From Candidatus Mycobacterium methanotrophicum (GTDB lineage: Bacteria > Actinomycetota > Actinomycetes > Mycobacteriales > Mycobacteriaceae), in assembly GCF_023515995.1 (NCBI RefSeq), contig NZ_CP097320.1, forward strand, positions 2,480,001-2,544,000: a stretch of DNA of 64,000 nt, written 5' to 3'. The translations under genes were made by a program, and so were the position numbers. Shown piece by piece: positions 1-10,525 of this stretch (its first letter is position 1; each line of letters starts with the position of its first letter). The notes beneath the pieces were generated by a model that saw only the letters and a program-made list of their open reading frames with translations, did not search any database and was not told the origin of the DNA.

Positions 1-1224
1 GAGATCGCCAACACCCTCAACGCCGCGCCGGTGACCGTGCTGGACGTCGGTGCTACCACCGCGAGCGACGGTGGAGCGCTTCAGAAAATCGCTGGTTTCG
101 CTGACCAGCTGCAGTCCCTGCCGGAGGCGAACACCATCGAGTCGGCGTCGCAGCGGGTGCGCCAAATACTCGACAGCGCCGCCAGCGACCTGCGGGCAAT
201 GGGTATCGGCGATCCCGGCGACGTGAAGGACCGCCAGCCCAGTCCTGCGCACGATGCGCATACCTTCGCCGAGGCGATTCGGCAACTGATCGACGGGGTG
301 AAGGCGCTGATCCACCAAACCACGCATATAGCGGGAGGATTGACCTATGCGTTGACGTCGTTCATCTCGCCGGACGGGCACACGGCGCGGTACCTGGTGC
401 AAACCAAACTCAACCCATTTGGCGCCGCTGGCATGGATCAGATCCATGCGATCGTCGATGCCGCTCGGGGAGCTCACCCGGATGCCACGCTGAAGAAGGC
501 CTCGATCTCAGTATCGGGAGTCACCGCGATGCTGCGAGACACGCGCGCCTATTACAACCAAGACATCCGACTCATCATCGCCATGACGGTCCTGATTGTG
601 TTCGTGATTTTGGCTGCGCTCCTGCGTGCCATTGTCGCGCCGGTCTACCTGATCGCTTCGGTGGTGATCTCATACTTGTCGGCACTTGGTGTCGGCGTCA
701 TCGTCTTTCAATTCATCCTCCACCAGGAATTGATGTGGAGCGTCCCCGGACTGACGTTCATCGTGTTGGTCGCGATGGGTGCGGATTACAATTTGCTCCT
801 CATGTCGAGGCTTCGGGATGAGTCCCCGCACGGCATCCGCTCCGGGGTCATCCGCACGGTGGGCTCGACGGGTGGTGTGATCACCGCGGCCGGCGTCATT
901 TTCGCCGCCTCGATGTTCGCGCTGTTGTTCGCCGGCATCAGCATCTTGGTCCAGGCAGGTTTCATTATCGGGACCGGACTTCTGCTGGACACCTTCCTGG
1001 TGCGCACTATCACCGTGCCGGCCATCGCCGTGCTGGTCGGGCAGGCGAACTGGTGGCCGTCACGGTTACCGCCGCGCTCACCGCATCGACGAACAGAGCC
1101 GATACCTACGCCCGACGTCGGATCAACGTCCGACCCCGGGCAGCTTCTGGGCGCCCGCCGGAATGGGACGCAGAGCGACGTCGCGCACGGCGCCCAGTCA
1201 GGCATCGTTGCGCTTCCCCGGTGA
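1..1224 (+). CDS. MmpL-family transporter, C-terminal part (5' end outside window)
   Basis: The frame is open from the first base, so the start lies upstream. The roughly 407 residues visible are the C-terminal half of an RND-type MmpL protein, which moves lipids or siderophores across the inner membrane. A periplasmic segment with little hydrophobicity (first ~180 residues) is followed by a bundle of membrane helices. The family signature GADYNLLLMSR lies between the second and third of these. The last ~60 residues are a Pro/Arg-rich cytoplasmic tail, as in other MmpL proteins. The substrate cannot be told from this fragment. No mmpS gene is visible; it would lie upstream. Confidence 0.9.
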   Translation, partial: EIANTLNAAPVTVLDVGATTASDGGALQKIAGFADQLQSLPEANTIESASQRVRQILDSAASDLRAMGIGDPGDVKDRQPSPAHDAHTFAEAIRQLIDGVKALIHQTTHIAGGLTYALTSFISPDGHTARYLVQTKLNPFGAAGMDQIHAIVDAARGAHPDATLKKASISVSGVTAMLRDTRAYYNQDIRLIIAMTVLIVFVILAALLRAIVAPVYLIASVVISYLSALGVGVIVFQFILHQELMWSVPGLTFIVLVAMGADYNLLLMSRLRDESPHGIRSGVIRTVGSTGGVITAAGVIFAASMFALLFAGISILVQAGFIIGTGLLLDTFLVRTITVPAIAVLVGQANWWPSRLPPRSPHRRTEPIPTPDVGSTSDPGQLLGARRNGTQSDVAHGAQSGIVALPR

Positions 1225-1283
1225 GCCGGGGGGAGGGCAAGACACACTTTGCGACACGCCCGAGTCGTGTCGGTGCGCGGCCA

Positions 1284-1289
1284 TAGACT
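1284..1289 (+). promoter_or_regulatory. -10 box (TAGACT) of dnaE1
   Basis: TAGACT fits the mycobacterial SigA -10 consensus TANNNT and ends 9 nt before the dnaE1 ATG. Transcription would start at or within a few nt of the start codon, giving a leaderless or nearly leaderless mRNA. There is no Shine-Dalgarno sequence before this ATG, which agrees. Confidence 0.45.
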
Positions 1290-1298
1290 GGCCTCTCT

Positions 1299-4200
1299 AT
1301 GACCGATCCGTCTGCTCTTCGCACCGGTGCTCGTCGCGCGTCGTTCGTGCACCTGCATAACCACACCGAGTACTCGATGCTGGACGGTGCGGCGAAGATC
1401 GCGCCGATGCTGGCCGAGGCGCAGCGGCTGGAGATGTCGGCGATCGGAATGACCGACCACGGCAACATGTTCGGCGCCAGCGAGTTCTTTCATGCGGCTA
1501 CGGCGGCCGGCATCAAGCCGATCATCGGCGTCGAGGCGTACGTCGCTCCCGGTACCCGTTTTGACACCCGGCGCATCCTGTGGGGCGACCCGGGGCAGAA
1601 GAGCGACGACGTGTCCGGCAGTGGCTCCTACACCCACTTGACGATGGTCGCCGAGAACGTCACCGGTCTGCGAAACCTGTTCAAGCTGTCGTCGCTGGCG
1701 TCTTTCGAGGGCCAGCTGGGCAAGTGGCCGCGGATGGACGCCGAGCTGATCGCCGAGCACTCGGCCGGCATCATCGCCACCACCGGCTGCCCCTCCGGCG
1801 AGGTGCAGACCCGGCTGCGGCTCGGGCAGCACCGCGAGGCGCTCGAGTCCGCCGCCAAGTGGCGGGAGATCTTCGGCGCGGAGAACTACTTTCTGGAGTT
1901 GATGGACCACGGGCTGGACATCGAACGCCGGGTCCGCGACGGGTTGCTCGAGATCGGCCGCACGCTGAACATCCCGCCGCTGGCCACCAACGACTGCCAC
2001 TACGTCACCCGCGACGCCGCGCACAACCATGAGGCGCTGCTGTGTGTGCAGACCGGCAAGACGTTGTCGGATCCGAACCGGTTCAAGTTCGACGGCGACG
2101 GCTATTACTTGAAGTCCGCGGCCGAGATGCGAGCGATCTGGGACGGCCAGGTCGCCGGGGCCTGTGACGCCGCCCTGCTGATCGCCGAGCGGGTGAGCTC
2201 CTATGCCGATGTGTGGGCACCACGTGACCGGATGCCGGTGTTCCCGGTGCCCGACGGGCACGACCAAGCGTCCTGGCTGCGCCACGAGGTCGACGCCGGT
2301 CTGCGCCGGCGGTTCGGCGATGCTCTGCCCGACGGCTACGCGCAGCGGGCCGCCTACGAGATCGAAATCATCTGCGACAAGGGTTTTCCGTCGTACTTCC
2401 TGATCGTCGCCGACCTGATCAACTACGCGCGCTCGGTCGACATCCGCGTCGGGCCGGGCCGCGGTTCGGCGGCCGGGTCGCTGGTGGCCTATGCGCTGGG
2501 CATCACCGACATCGACCCGATCCCGCACGGCCTGCTGTTCGAGCGATTCCTCAATCCCGAGCGCACCTCGATGCCCGACATCGACATCGACTTCGACGAC
2601 CGCCGTCGCGGCGAAATGGTGCGCTACGCCGCCGACAAGTGGGGACATGACCGCGTTGCCCAGGTCATCACCTTCGGCACTATCAAAACCAAAGCGGCGC
2701 TGAAGGACTCGGCCCGAATCCACTACGGGCAGCCCGGTTTTGCGATCGCCGACCGGATCACCAAGGCGCTACCGCCGGCGATCATGGCCAAAGACATCCC
2801 GTTGTCGGGCATTACCGACCCCAGCCACGAGCGCTACAGGGAAGCCGCCGAGGTTCGCGGCCTAATCGACACCGACCCAGATGTGCGGACCATCTACCAC
2901 ACCGCGCGCGGCCTGGAGGGATTGATCCGTAACGCGGGCGTACACGCCTGCGCGGTGATCATGAGCAGCGAGCCTCTGACCGAGGCGATCCCGCTGTGGA
3001 AGCGGCCGCAGGACGGGGCCGTCATCACCGGCTGGGATTACCCGTCGTGCGAGGCCATCGGCCTGCTGAAGATGGATTTCCTCGGTCTGCGCAACCTGAC
3101 GATCATCGGCGACGCGATCGAGAACATCAAGGCCAATCGGGGGATCGACCTCGACCTGGAATCCGTGCCGCTCGACGACCCGGCCACCTTCGCGCTGCTG
3201 AGCCGCGGCGACACGTTGGGCGTGTTCCAGCTCGACGGCGGGCCGATGCGCGACCTGCTGCGCCGCATGCAGCCCACCGGATTCGAGGACGTCGTCGCAG
3301 TGATCGCGCTGTACCGGCCGGGCCCGATGGGCATGAACGCCCACAACGACTACGCCGACCGGAAGAACAACCGCCAGGCGATCAAGCCCATTCACCCTGA
3401 ACTCGAGGAACCGCTGCGCGAGATCCTTGCCGAGACCTACGGCCTGATCGTGTATCAGGAGCAGATCATGCGCATCGCGCAGAAGGTGGCCGGCTACTCG
3501 TTGGCCCGAGCCGACATTCTGCGCAAGGCGATGGGCAAGAAGAAACGCGAAGTCCTGGAGAAGGAATTCGAAGGCTTCTCGGAAGGCATGCAGGCCAACG
3601 GTTTCTCGGCCAAGGCCATCAAAGCGTTGTGGGACACCATCTTGCCGTTCGCCGACTATGCGTTCAACAAGTCGCATGCCGCCGGATACGGCATGGTGTC
3701 GTACTGGACGGCCTATCTGAAGGCCAACTATCCGGCCGAATACATGGCGGGGTTGCTCACCTCGGTCGGTGACGACAAGGACAAAGCCGCTGTCTATCTG
3801 GCCGATTGCCGCAAACTCGGCATCACCGTGCTGCCGCCGGACGTCAACGAGTCGGGCTTGAACTTCGCCTCGGTCGCCACCGACATCCGCTACGGGCTGG
3901 GCGCGGTGCGCAACGTCGGCGCCAATGTGGTTGCCTCGCTGTTGAAAACCCGTAGCGCGAAGGGCAAGTTCACCGACTTCTCCGACTACCTCAACAAGGT
4001 CGACATCGCGGCGTGCAACAAGAAGGTCACCGAATCGCTGATCAAAGCCGGCGCATTCGATTCGCTGAAGCACCCCCGTAAAGGGCTGTTCCTGGTGCAC
4101 ACCGACGCGGTGGACTCGGTGCTGGGCACCAAGAAGGCCGAGGCGATGGGGCAGTTCGACCTGTTCGGCGGCGATCCGAATGATGGGGGAGCAGGCGCTG

Positions 4201-4871
4201 ACGCGGTCTTCACCATCAGGGTTCCCGACGAGGAGTGGGACGACAAGCACAAACTCGCGCTGGAACGCGAAATGCTGGGCTTGTACGTGTCTGGGCATCC
4301 GCTCAACGGGGTGGCGCATCTGCTGGCGACCCAGGTCGACACCACAATCCCGGCGATACTCGACGGCGAAATCGCCAACGACACGCTGGTGAAGGTCGGC
4401 GGCATCTTGGCGTCGGTGAACCGCCGCGTCAACAAGAACGGAATGCCTTGGGCCTCAGCGCAGCTGGAAGACCTCACCGGCGGTATCGAAGTGATGTTCT
4501 TCCCGCATACCTACTCGGCCTTCGGCGCCGACGTCGTCGACGACGCGGTGGTGCTCGTCACCGCAAAGCTCGCAATCCGAGACGACCGGATTGCGCTGAT
4601 CGCCAATGACCTCGTGGTGCCGGACTTTTCCAACGCACAAGCGAATCGGCCGTTGGCGGTCAGCCTGCCGACCCGACAGTGCACTAGCGAGAAGGTCAGC
4701 GCGCTCAAACAAGTGCTGACTCAACACCCCGGCACGTCACAGGTGCATCTGCGGCTGGTCAGCGGGGACCGGATCACCACGCTCGAGTTGGACGCGTCGC
4801 TGCGGGTGGCGCCGTCCCCGGCGCTGATGGGCGATCTCAAGGCGCTGCTCGGTCCCGGTTGCGTGGGCTAG
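1299..4871 (+). CDS. dnaE1: DNA polymerase III alpha subunit, replicative DnaE1
   Basis: This is the catalytic subunit of the chromosomal replicase. It has 1190 residues, close to the ~1184 of M. tuberculosis DnaE1. The N-terminal PHP domain (residues ~15-280) keeps its metal-binding histidines ([15 protein letters not shown]), so the PHP proofreading exonuclease known for mycobacterial DnaE1 is probably active. The polymerase core shows [10 protein letters not shown] and the catalytic aspartates in [10 protein letters not shown] helix-hairpin-helix region and an OB fold (residues ~1000-1090) follow. The gene stands alone, with a short promoter region after mmpL. Confidence 0.98.
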   Translation: MTDPSALRTGARRASFVHLHNHTEYSMLDGAAKIAPMLAEAQRLEMSAIGMTDHGNMFGASEFFHAATAAGIKPIIGVEAYVAPGTRFDTRRILWGDPGQKSDDVSGSGSYTHLTMVAENVTGLRNLFKLSSLASFEGQLGKWPRMDAELIAEHSAGIIATTGCPSGEVQTRLRLGQHREALESAAKWREIFGAENYFLELMDHGLDIERRVRDGLLEIGRTLNIPPLATNDCHYVTRDAAHNHEALLCVQTGKTLSDPNRFKFDGDGYYLKSAAEMRAIWDGQVAGACDAALLIAERVSSYADVWAPRDRMPVFPVPDGHDQASWLRHEVDAGLRRRFGDALPDGYAQRAAYEIEIICDKGFPSYFLIVADLINYARSVDIRVGPGRGSAAGSLVAYALGITDIDPIPHGLLFERFLNPERTSMPDIDIDFDDRRRGEMVRYAADKWGHDRVAQVITFGTIKTKAALKDSARIHYGQPGFAIADRITKALPPAIMAKDIPLSGITDPSHERYREAAEVRGLIDTDPDVRTIYHTARGLEGLIRNAGVHACAVIMSSEPLTEAIPLWKRPQDGAVITGWDYPSCEAIGLLKMDFLGLRNLTIIGDAIENIKANRGIDLDLESVPLDDPATFALLSRGDTLGVFQLDGGPMRDLLRRMQPTGFEDVVAVIALYRPGPMGMNAHNDYADRKNNRQAIKPIHPELEEPLREILAETYGLIVYQEQIMRIAQKVAGYSLARADILRKAMGKKKREVLEKEFEGFSEGMQANGFSAKAIKALWDTILPFADYAFNKSHAAGYGMVSYWTAYLKANYPAEYMAGLLTSVGDDKDKAAVYLADCRKLGITVLPPDVNESGLNFASVATDIRYGLGAVRNVGANVVASLLKTRSAKGKFTDFSDYLNKVDIAACNKKVTESLIKAGAFDSLKHPRKGLFLVHTDAVDSVLGTKKAEAMGQFDLFGGDPNDGGAGADAVFTIRVPDEEWDDKHKLALEREMLGLYVSGHPLNGVAHLLATQVDTTIPAILDGEIANDTLVKVGGILASVNRRVNKNGMPWASAQLEDLTGGIEVMFFPHTYSAFGADVVDDAVVLVTAKLAIRDDRIALIANDLVVPDFSNAQANRPLAVSLPTRQCTSEKVSALKQVLTQHPGTSQVHLRLVSGDRITTLELDASLRVAPSPALMGDLKALLGPGCVG

Positions 4872-4885
4872 CGGCGATCTTGGTC

Positions 4886-4943
4886 GCGAGCGTAACGCCA
4901 GGGCGAAAAAGCCTGCGACATTCCGCCGTGGCGTTACGGTCGC
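4886..4943. repeat. Inverted repeat downstream of dnaE1, possible terminator
   Basis: Two 15-nt arms (4886-4900 and 4929-4943) are complementary with one mismatch and separated by a 28-nt loop. They lie between the convergent genes dnaE1 and the amidohydrolase. The outer motif GCGAGCGT also begins the inverted repeat at 39277, so this looks like a dispersed mycobacterial intergenic repeat that may also end transcription. Confidence 0.55.
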
Positions 4944-5033
4944 TGACCCGCGCTAAGCCTCAACCGAAGCGCTGCCTGATGGTCGTGCGTCGGGATAATC
5001 GGCACAGGTCGATCTCGTTCTTGGCACGACACG

Positions 5034-6275
5034 CTAAGCGGTGACCGGATCCTTGTAGATCACACCGTCTTTCATGACGAAATCCACCTGTCCGGTGACT
5101 TCGATGTCGGCCAACGGATCGCCGGGCATCGCGATCAGGTCGGCAATGTTGCCTTCGGCAATCACACCGAGCTCGTCGAGGCGCAGCAGTTCGGCCGCCA
5201 CGCTGGTGGCCGCGCGCAGGGCGCGCAACGGGGTGATCCCGGTGGACACCATCATCGGGAACTCACGCCAATTGTCCTGGTGCGGAAACATTCCGGCGTC
5301 GGTTCCGAACGCGATCCGAACCTCACTGGTGGCCAGCACGTCGGCTGCATCCAACAGCAGACCGCGGTATTTGCCCATCTTGCGGCGCGAGTACTCCGGA
5401 AGAGCGGCCCACAGCGCGTCGTTTTCGTCGCGGCGGGCGCCGGACAGGATCGTGTACTGAGTGGGCACCAGAAATACCCCGGCGTCCTGCATCATGCGCA
5501 GTGTCGCGGCCGAGGCGAGGTTTCCGTGTTCGATGCTGCGCACGCCTGCCCGCACCGCGCGTCGAATACCCTCGTCGCCGTAGCTGTGCGGGGTGACCGG
5601 GATGTCGAGGTCGGCGGCCGTCGCGACCAGGACATCCATCTCCTCTTGGCTGTACGTGGGCTGGCCGGGATCGTCCGACGGTGAGGCAAACCCGCCGGTG
5701 GCCGCGAACTTGATCCAGTCGGCGCCGGCGCGGATTTCCTGTCTGACCCTGGTGCGGATTTCGTCGCTGCCATCAGCAGCAGCCAATTCCAATGGCCTGG
5801 AACAACATTGGTATTCGCCCGCGATCATCGCGCTGAAGTCGCCATGGCCGCCGCGCGCCGAGATCAGGTGCGGTGCCACCACCATTCGCGGACCGTCGAC
5901 CATTCCGGCCGCCACCGCGTTACGCAGATCGATGGTCGGATAGTCCACGTTTGCGCAGCCCAAATCGCGCACGGTGGTAAACCCGTTCATCAGCAGGGTC
6001 CGCAGCACCGGGAGCGCCTTCAACGCTCTGGTGACGCTCGAATCGGCCGTCATCGCCACCGAAAGCGGCGGGCTCAACGTCACGTGGGTGTGGCAGTCGA
6101 TGAACCCGGGGGCCAGCGTGTGACCGGACAGGCTCACCACCGTCGCGTCGGTCGGTGGCTCGATCACGTCGGCGAGCTGCCGGATGCGGCCGTCGACCAC
6201 CAGCACCTGCCGTGGCGACGCCTGGGCTGAGACGCCGTCCCACACATGCGCGCCGGTGATCAGCGTCTTAGACAC
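5034..6275 (-). CDS. Metal-dependent amidohydrolase (imidazolonepropionase/prolidase-like)
   Basis: A 413-residue member of the amidohydrolase superfamily. The metal-binding pattern is complete: HTH in DCHTHV (residues ~60), a lysine in IKFAATGG that could be the carboxylated bridging residue, histidines in TPHSYGDEG and SIEHG, and the catalytic aspartate in GTDAG. Close relatives hydrolyse cyclic amides or N-acyl and dipeptide bonds, but the substrate cannot be predicted. There is no signal peptide, so it is cytoplasmic. It lies 15 nt downstream of the methyltransferase on the same strand, so the two are probably cotranscribed. Confidence 0.85.
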   Translation of the reverse strand: MSKTLITGAHVWDGVSAQASPRQVLVVDGRIRQLADVIEPPTDATVVSLSGHTLAPGFIDCHTHVTLSPPLSVAMTADSSVTRALKALPVLRTLLMNGFTTVRDLGCANVDYPTIDLRNAVAAGMVDGPRMVVAPHLISARGGHGDFSAMIAGEYQCCSRPLELAAADGSDEIRTRVRQEIRAGADWIKFAATGGFASPSDDPGQPTYSQEEMDVLVATAADLDIPVTPHSYGDEGIRRAVRAGVRSIEHGNLASAATLRMMQDAGVFLVPTQYTILSGARRDENDALWAALPEYSRRKMGKYRGLLLDAADVLATSEVRIAFGTDAGMFPHQDNWREFPMMVSTGITPLRALRAATSVAAELLRLDELGVIAEGNIADLIAMPGDPLADIEVTGQVDFVMKDGVIYKDPVTA

Positions 6276-6290
6276 CGAAGCCTCACTCGT

Positions 6291-7118
6291 CTAGAAGCCA
6301 TAGCGCAGGACCTGCGCCGTACGAGCACCCGCCCTGCTCATCCCCATCAGTCGGGTCGACACGCGGGCCGCGGCCGGATACAAGTCGACCTCCGGCGCAT
6401 GGGCCAGGCCGGCCTCCTCGACCAGCCTCAGCCGCGGATTCCAGCTCTCGGGCACGCGGGCATCCTTGAAACCCCGATACGCCCACTGGTTCCCGACGGC
6501 GCTGAACGCAACTTTCATAGCCAGCAGGCTGACCTGGCCGACCCTCCCGTAGTCGTTGAGGGCCAGTTCACCGGACCGGAAATACTCGGGGATACCCCGG
6601 AACAGGCTGACGATCACCGACTCGGGCAGAAAAGCCAGCAGGCCGTCGGCGATCAGCATGGTCGGCCGGTCGGGCGGGATCGAGTCGGCCCAACCATCGT
6701 CGGCCAGCGACGCCGCCACCGAATGAGCATGATCGTCGGCGGGCGGCAGCTGATCGCGCAGCGCGATGACGTTCGGCAGATCGACGCTGTACCAGTCCAC
6801 CGTGGCCGGCGGCTTTACGCGCTGCATGCCTCTATCCAGTCCCGCGCCGAGAGCCACCACGACGGCGTCGGGATGTTCGGAAATGAAGGCTCGCACCCGA
6901 TCGTCGAGCAGCTTGGCGCGCAACGCCGTCTGACGCACCGCGCTGGACGGCACTCCCAAGGCTTGGAAGTCGTCGTCGATCTTGGCCACGATGTCGTCGG
7001 AGAGCGTGTCGTCGAGTATCGGCCTGGGCCAACGACTGTCGAGAGCGCGCGCGTATGCGGTCACGAACGCGGTCTGCTCGACGGGGGAGAACTCGGCGAT
7101 CGCGATTCCCATATTCAC
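6291..7118 (-). CDS. SAM-dependent O-methyltransferase, LCM/PPM family
   Basis: 275 residues with the fold of the leucine carboxyl methyltransferase family, which in mycobacteria includes polyketide O-methyltransferases. The SAM-binding loop is VVALGAGLDRG (residues ~87-97), followed by an acidic strand (VDLP) and the family motif ADGLLAFLP. It is the promoter-proximal gene of a two-gene unit with the amidohydrolase. The substrate is unknown. It runs divergently from the fadD11 remnant, with only ~29 nt between the start codons. Confidence 0.8.
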   Translation of the reverse strand: MNMGIAIAEFSPVEQTAFVTAYARALDSRWPRPILDDTLSDDIVAKIDDDFQALGVPSSAVRQTALRAKLLDDRVRAFISEHPDAVVVALGAGLDRGMQRVKPPATVDWYSVDLPNVIALRDQLPPADDHAHSVAASLADDGWADSIPPDRPTMLIADGLLAFLPESVIVSLFRGIPEYFRSGELALNDYGRVGQVSLLAMKVAFSAVGNQWAYRGFKDARVPESWNPRLRLVEEAGLAHAPEVDLYPAAARVSTRLMGMSRAGARTAQVLRYGF

Positions 7119-7147
7119 AACGTACTCTGCGGACTAGGCTGCGCCGG

Positions 7148-8589
7148 ATGATCGCTTCGAAAACCGCATCCGAGCGGCCGGCCACGCTGTGTGAGGCATT
7201 CCAGCGCACCGCGGCGATTGATCCCGACGCCGTCGCGCTGCGCACCCCCGGCGGCACCCAGACGATGACCTGGCGGCAGTATGCGGCTGACGTGCGGCGG
7301 GTCGCGGCCGGTTTGGCCGGCCTGGGGGTCCGCCGCGGTGACACGGTTTCGCTGATGATGGCCAACCGCTGCACATCGTCTGCATCGACGGCGCTGCGCC
7401 AGGCACCCTCTCGCTGGACGACCTCTACGCCGCCGGCGCCGCCGACTTCGATTTCGAGTCGACCTGGCGGGCGGTACAGCCCGACGATGTGATCACGCTG
7501 ATCCACACCTGCGGGACGACGGGAAATCCCAAAGGGGTGGAGATGACACACGCCCGCCTGCAGTTCGAGGCCCAAGCTCTCGACGCCGTGCTGGGCGTTC
7601 AATTCGGCGATCGCGTCACCTCCTTCCTGCCATCGGCCCATATCGCCGACCGCGCGATGGCGTTGTACAGCCAAGAGGTGTTCGGGGCCCAGGTCACCGT
7701 GGTTTCGGATGCGCGCGCGATTGCGGCGGCGCTGGCCGACGTACACCCGACCATCTGGGGTGCCGTGCCCCGCGTCTGGGAAAAGCTCAGGGCCGCAATC
7801 GAGTTCGCCGCCACCCACGAACGGGACGACGCCAAGCGCCAGGCGCTGCAATGGGCCATGTCGGTGGCCGCCAAACGGGCGGCGGCGATGGTGGTCGGCG
7901 AGCAGCTTTCGGACGACGCGGCCGCCGAATGGGAGAAAGCCGATGAGCTGGTGCTGTCGAAGTTGCGGGAAAAGCCGGGACTGGACCAGCTCAGGTGGGC
8001 CGTGTCGGGTGCGGCGCCGATTCCGAACGAGACGCTGGCCTTTTTCGCCGGTATCGGCATCCCTATCGCCGAGGTATGGGGCATGTCCGAGCTGAGCTGC
8101 GTTGCCAGCGTGAGTCATCCCGCCCAGGCGCGACTGGGCACGGTGGGCAAGCTGCTGCCCGGGCTGGAGGCCAAGATCGCCGAGGACGGCGAATTCTTGG
8201 TGCGTGGACCTCTGGTGATGAAGGGCTACCGCGGCGAGCCGGCGAAGACCGCCGAGGCCATCGACTCCGACGGTTGGCTGCACACCGGCGACATCCTCGA
8301 CGCCGACACCGACGGTTATCTGCGGATCGTCGACCGGAAGAAGGAGCTGATCATCAACGCGGCCGGAAAGAACATGTCACCGGCCAACATCGAGACCACC
8401 GTGATGGCCGCCTGCCCGATGGTCGGCGCGATGCTCGCGATCGGCGACGGCCGGCCGTACAACGCCGCGCTGTTGGTATTCGACGCCGACTCGGTGAGTC
8501 CCTATGCGGCCCAGCACGGAATCGCCGACGCCTCGGCCGCGGCCCTGACGGCGCCTTGCGGTTTCGCGGTGGTTTCGGCGGGCATGTAG
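7148..8589 (+). pseudogene. fadD11: fadD11-like acyl-CoA/fatty-acid ligase, broken by two deletions
   Basis: The adenylate-forming enzyme is in pieces. Residues 1-~74 from the ATG at 7148 run normally to MMANR. The frame then changes at ~7370 and the homologous sequence resumes as HIVCIDGA in another frame, so roughly 60-70 residues are missing. The second piece carries the AMP-binding motif (TGNPKGVEMTH, with HTCGTTG where YTSGTTG is usual) and the adenylation signatures (WGMSEL, GWLHTGD, RKKELI). Similarity ends at ~8550 (AAALT), where the DNA becomes the 3' end of the converging desaturase, so the C-terminal ~70 residues are lost too. It cannot make a working ligase. Confidence 0.85.
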
Positions 8590-9777
8590 TGCGGTCACCA
8601 ACCCGCGTCGCCGCAGGTCGCCCTCGACGCACCACAAGTCTGACTGCTTCTCGGCATTCCGGAACTTGTTTTCCGAGGCCGTTTCTGGGGCGTCGTCGCA
8701 GGTAGCCGAAAGCAACCAGTCCGGTAGCGACAATTTGCAGATCGTGCGCACGGTGAGTAGGAACTGGCGAAGCAACGGACCTGTGGTGTACGGCAAGTCG
8801 TACGTCAGACATAACCCGCGCACCCGCTCGGCGATCTCGGCGTAGCGATTACTCGGCAGATCGGGATAGAGGTGGTGTTCGATTTGGTAGCAGAGGTTTC
8901 CACTCATGAACGCCAATGCCCGTCCGGCCCGAAAGTTCGCCGCACCCAGCATTTGCCGCAGGTACCATTCACCTTTTGTCTCACTGTCCAACACTGACGG
9001 GCTGAACTTTTCTGCTCCGTCGGCAAAGTGACCGCAGACGATCACGGCGTATGCCCACACGTTGCGCAGCCCGTTGGCCAGCACGTTGGCGGCCAGTGTG
9101 CGCCACCATTTGCGGCTCAGCGCAGGAAACAGCACGTAGTCCTTGCCGGCCTGCCGAAGCATCTTGCGGATCAGTGCTGTTTTGTGGGCGGCTTTAGCGG
9201 CCTCTGTGGTCTCGCGATCCTGCATAGAAAGCATGCCGTGCAGTGCGACGCCCCACTCGAAGGCGACCGCCAGCAGCACCGCGAACAACGGCTGCGCCAA
9301 CGTGCTCGGCCGCCACTGCTGGTCCCGGGTAACTCGCAGGACCCGGAACCCGAGGTCGTCGTCCACGTCGACCACGTTCGAAAAGACGTGGTGACGGTAG
9401 TTGTGGGAGTAGCGCCACTGGGCCGCGGTACCGGCGGTGTCCCACTCCCACGTACTGGAATGGATTTCCGGGTCGTTCATCCAATCCCATTGGCCGTGGC
9501 TGATGTTGTGACCGAGTTCCATGTTGTCGACGCACTTGGCCGCGGCAAGCGCGGAGGTCCCGAGGGCCCATGCAACTTTGCCCTTGCCCAGGGCGATGGT
9601 CAGCCTCGCCGCGATCTCGAGGTATCGGTGAAAGGCAATGACCCGCATGATGTAGGCCCGGTCCTTGGCGCCACGCGACGCCTGGATTTCGTCGCGGATC
9701 GTTTCCAGGTCAGCCGCGAGCGCTTCGATATCCGCGTCGCTCAAATGGGCGTATTCAGGTACTTCCGTGATGGCCAC
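8377..9777 (-). CDS. DesA3-type acyl-CoA fatty acid desaturase with run-on C-terminus
   Basis: A membrane di-iron desaturase related to M. tuberculosis DesA3 (stearoyl-CoA delta-9 desaturase). The histidine boxes are present: HNISH (~111), HNYRHH (~146) and QIEHH (~333). The start MAITEVPEY matches the family. DesA3 is ~427 residues; this frame has 466. After RRRGLVTALHA (~residue 400) it runs through the deletion junction into the antisense of fadD11 because the native stop is gone. The active-site domain is intact, so activity is plausible. The Rv3230c-type reductase partner is not adjacent. Confidence 0.85.
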   Translation of the reverse strand: MAITEVPEYAHLSDADIEALAADLETIRDEIQASRGAKDRAYIMRVIAFHRYLEIAARLTIALGKGKVAWALGTSALAAAKCVDNMELGHNISHGQWDWMNDPEIHSSTWEWDTAGTAAQWRYSHNYRHHVFSNVVDVDDDLGFRVLRVTRDQQWRPSTLAQPLFAVLLAVAFEWGVALHGMLSMQDRETTEAAKAAHKTALIRKMLRQAGKDYVLFPALSRKWWRTLAANVLANGLRNVWAYAVIVCGHFADGAEKFSPSVLDSETKGEWYLRQMLGAANFRAGRALAFMSGNLCYQIEHHLYPDLPSNRYAEIAERVRGLCLTYDLPYTTGPLLRQFLLTVRTICKLSLPDWLLSATCDDAPETASENKFRNAEKQSDLWCVEGDLRRRGLVTALHARRNHRETARRRQGRGRGVGDSVLGRIGTHRVGVEYQQRGVVRPAVADREHRADHRAGGHHGGLDVGR

Positions 9778-10058
9778 CGACTCTTACCCGGATTCCGGCA
9801 AGCCGGCGTGCCGCCCTGTTGGCGCCAGAAAGCGCACGCAGGCACGGTTTGAATACCCCGACATCGTCACGTCCGATCTATTAAGTGTGGCGCTGGTAAA
9901 GAGGTACCGGAATCGGACGAGCCGTGAGTTAGACTGCGGCTTGTCGGCGTCGATCGCAGAGTCTACACGGCCGACACCACACCGGCGGTCCTCGCCGTGG
10001 GCGAGGAGAGCTAGAGCCGAGCTAGAGCACCCTGGGCTGGCGTGTTTAAGGTGGTGGC

Positions 10059-10497
10059 ACGCCGCTCGAAGGTGAATACGCCCCGTCTCCCTTGGATTGG
10101 TCCCAAGAGCAAGCCGAAAAGCACGCCGAATCCGGTGGAACCGAAGCCGCGGACATGAAGGGCAAGCCCATCATCTTGCTTGACCACCGTGGGCGTCAAG
10201 ACGGGCAAACTCCGTAAAACCCCAGTGATGCGGGTCGAGCATGACGGCCAGCACGCCGTGGTCGCCTCGCTCGGCGGAGCTCCGAAGAACCCGGTCTGGT
10301 ATTACAACATCGCCAAGAATCCGCGGGTCGAGCTGCAGGATGGCGCCGTGACCCGCGAGTACGACGCCCGCGAGGTGTTCGGCGACGAAAAGGCCGTCTG
10401 GTGGGAGCGTGCCGTGGTGGCCTGGCCGGACTACGCCGAGTACCAGACCAAGACCGATCGGCAGATTCCGGTCTTCGTGCTCACCCCTGTGCAGTGA
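10059..10497 (+). pseudogene. F420/deazaflavin-dependent nitroreductase (Rv1558/Ddn-like), frameshifted
   Basis: Translating from 10059 gives the N-terminus of an Rv1558-like protein (GEYAPSPLDWS, GKPIILL), but its first codon is ACG and the frame has a stop 9 nt upstream (10047) with no other start between. At ~10178 one extra T shifts the frame. The rest ([14 protein letters not shown] to FVLTPV) continues one frame over and is well conserved. Such proteins use F420H2 to reduce quinones or nitro compounds. A TTG-initiated C-terminal fragment (10180-10497) is possible but would lack the N-terminal helix. It sits directly before ilvA, as Rv1558 does. Confidence 0.75.
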
Positions 10498-10525
10498 ACT
10501 TGCAGCGGGGTGGCACCATTGGTCG

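Noticed and set aside
786..4319. Long minus-strand frames opposite mmpL and dnaE1 (786-2723, 2862-4319)
   Set aside because: Antisense artefacts of high-GC coding DNA; no recognisable domains and no start signals.
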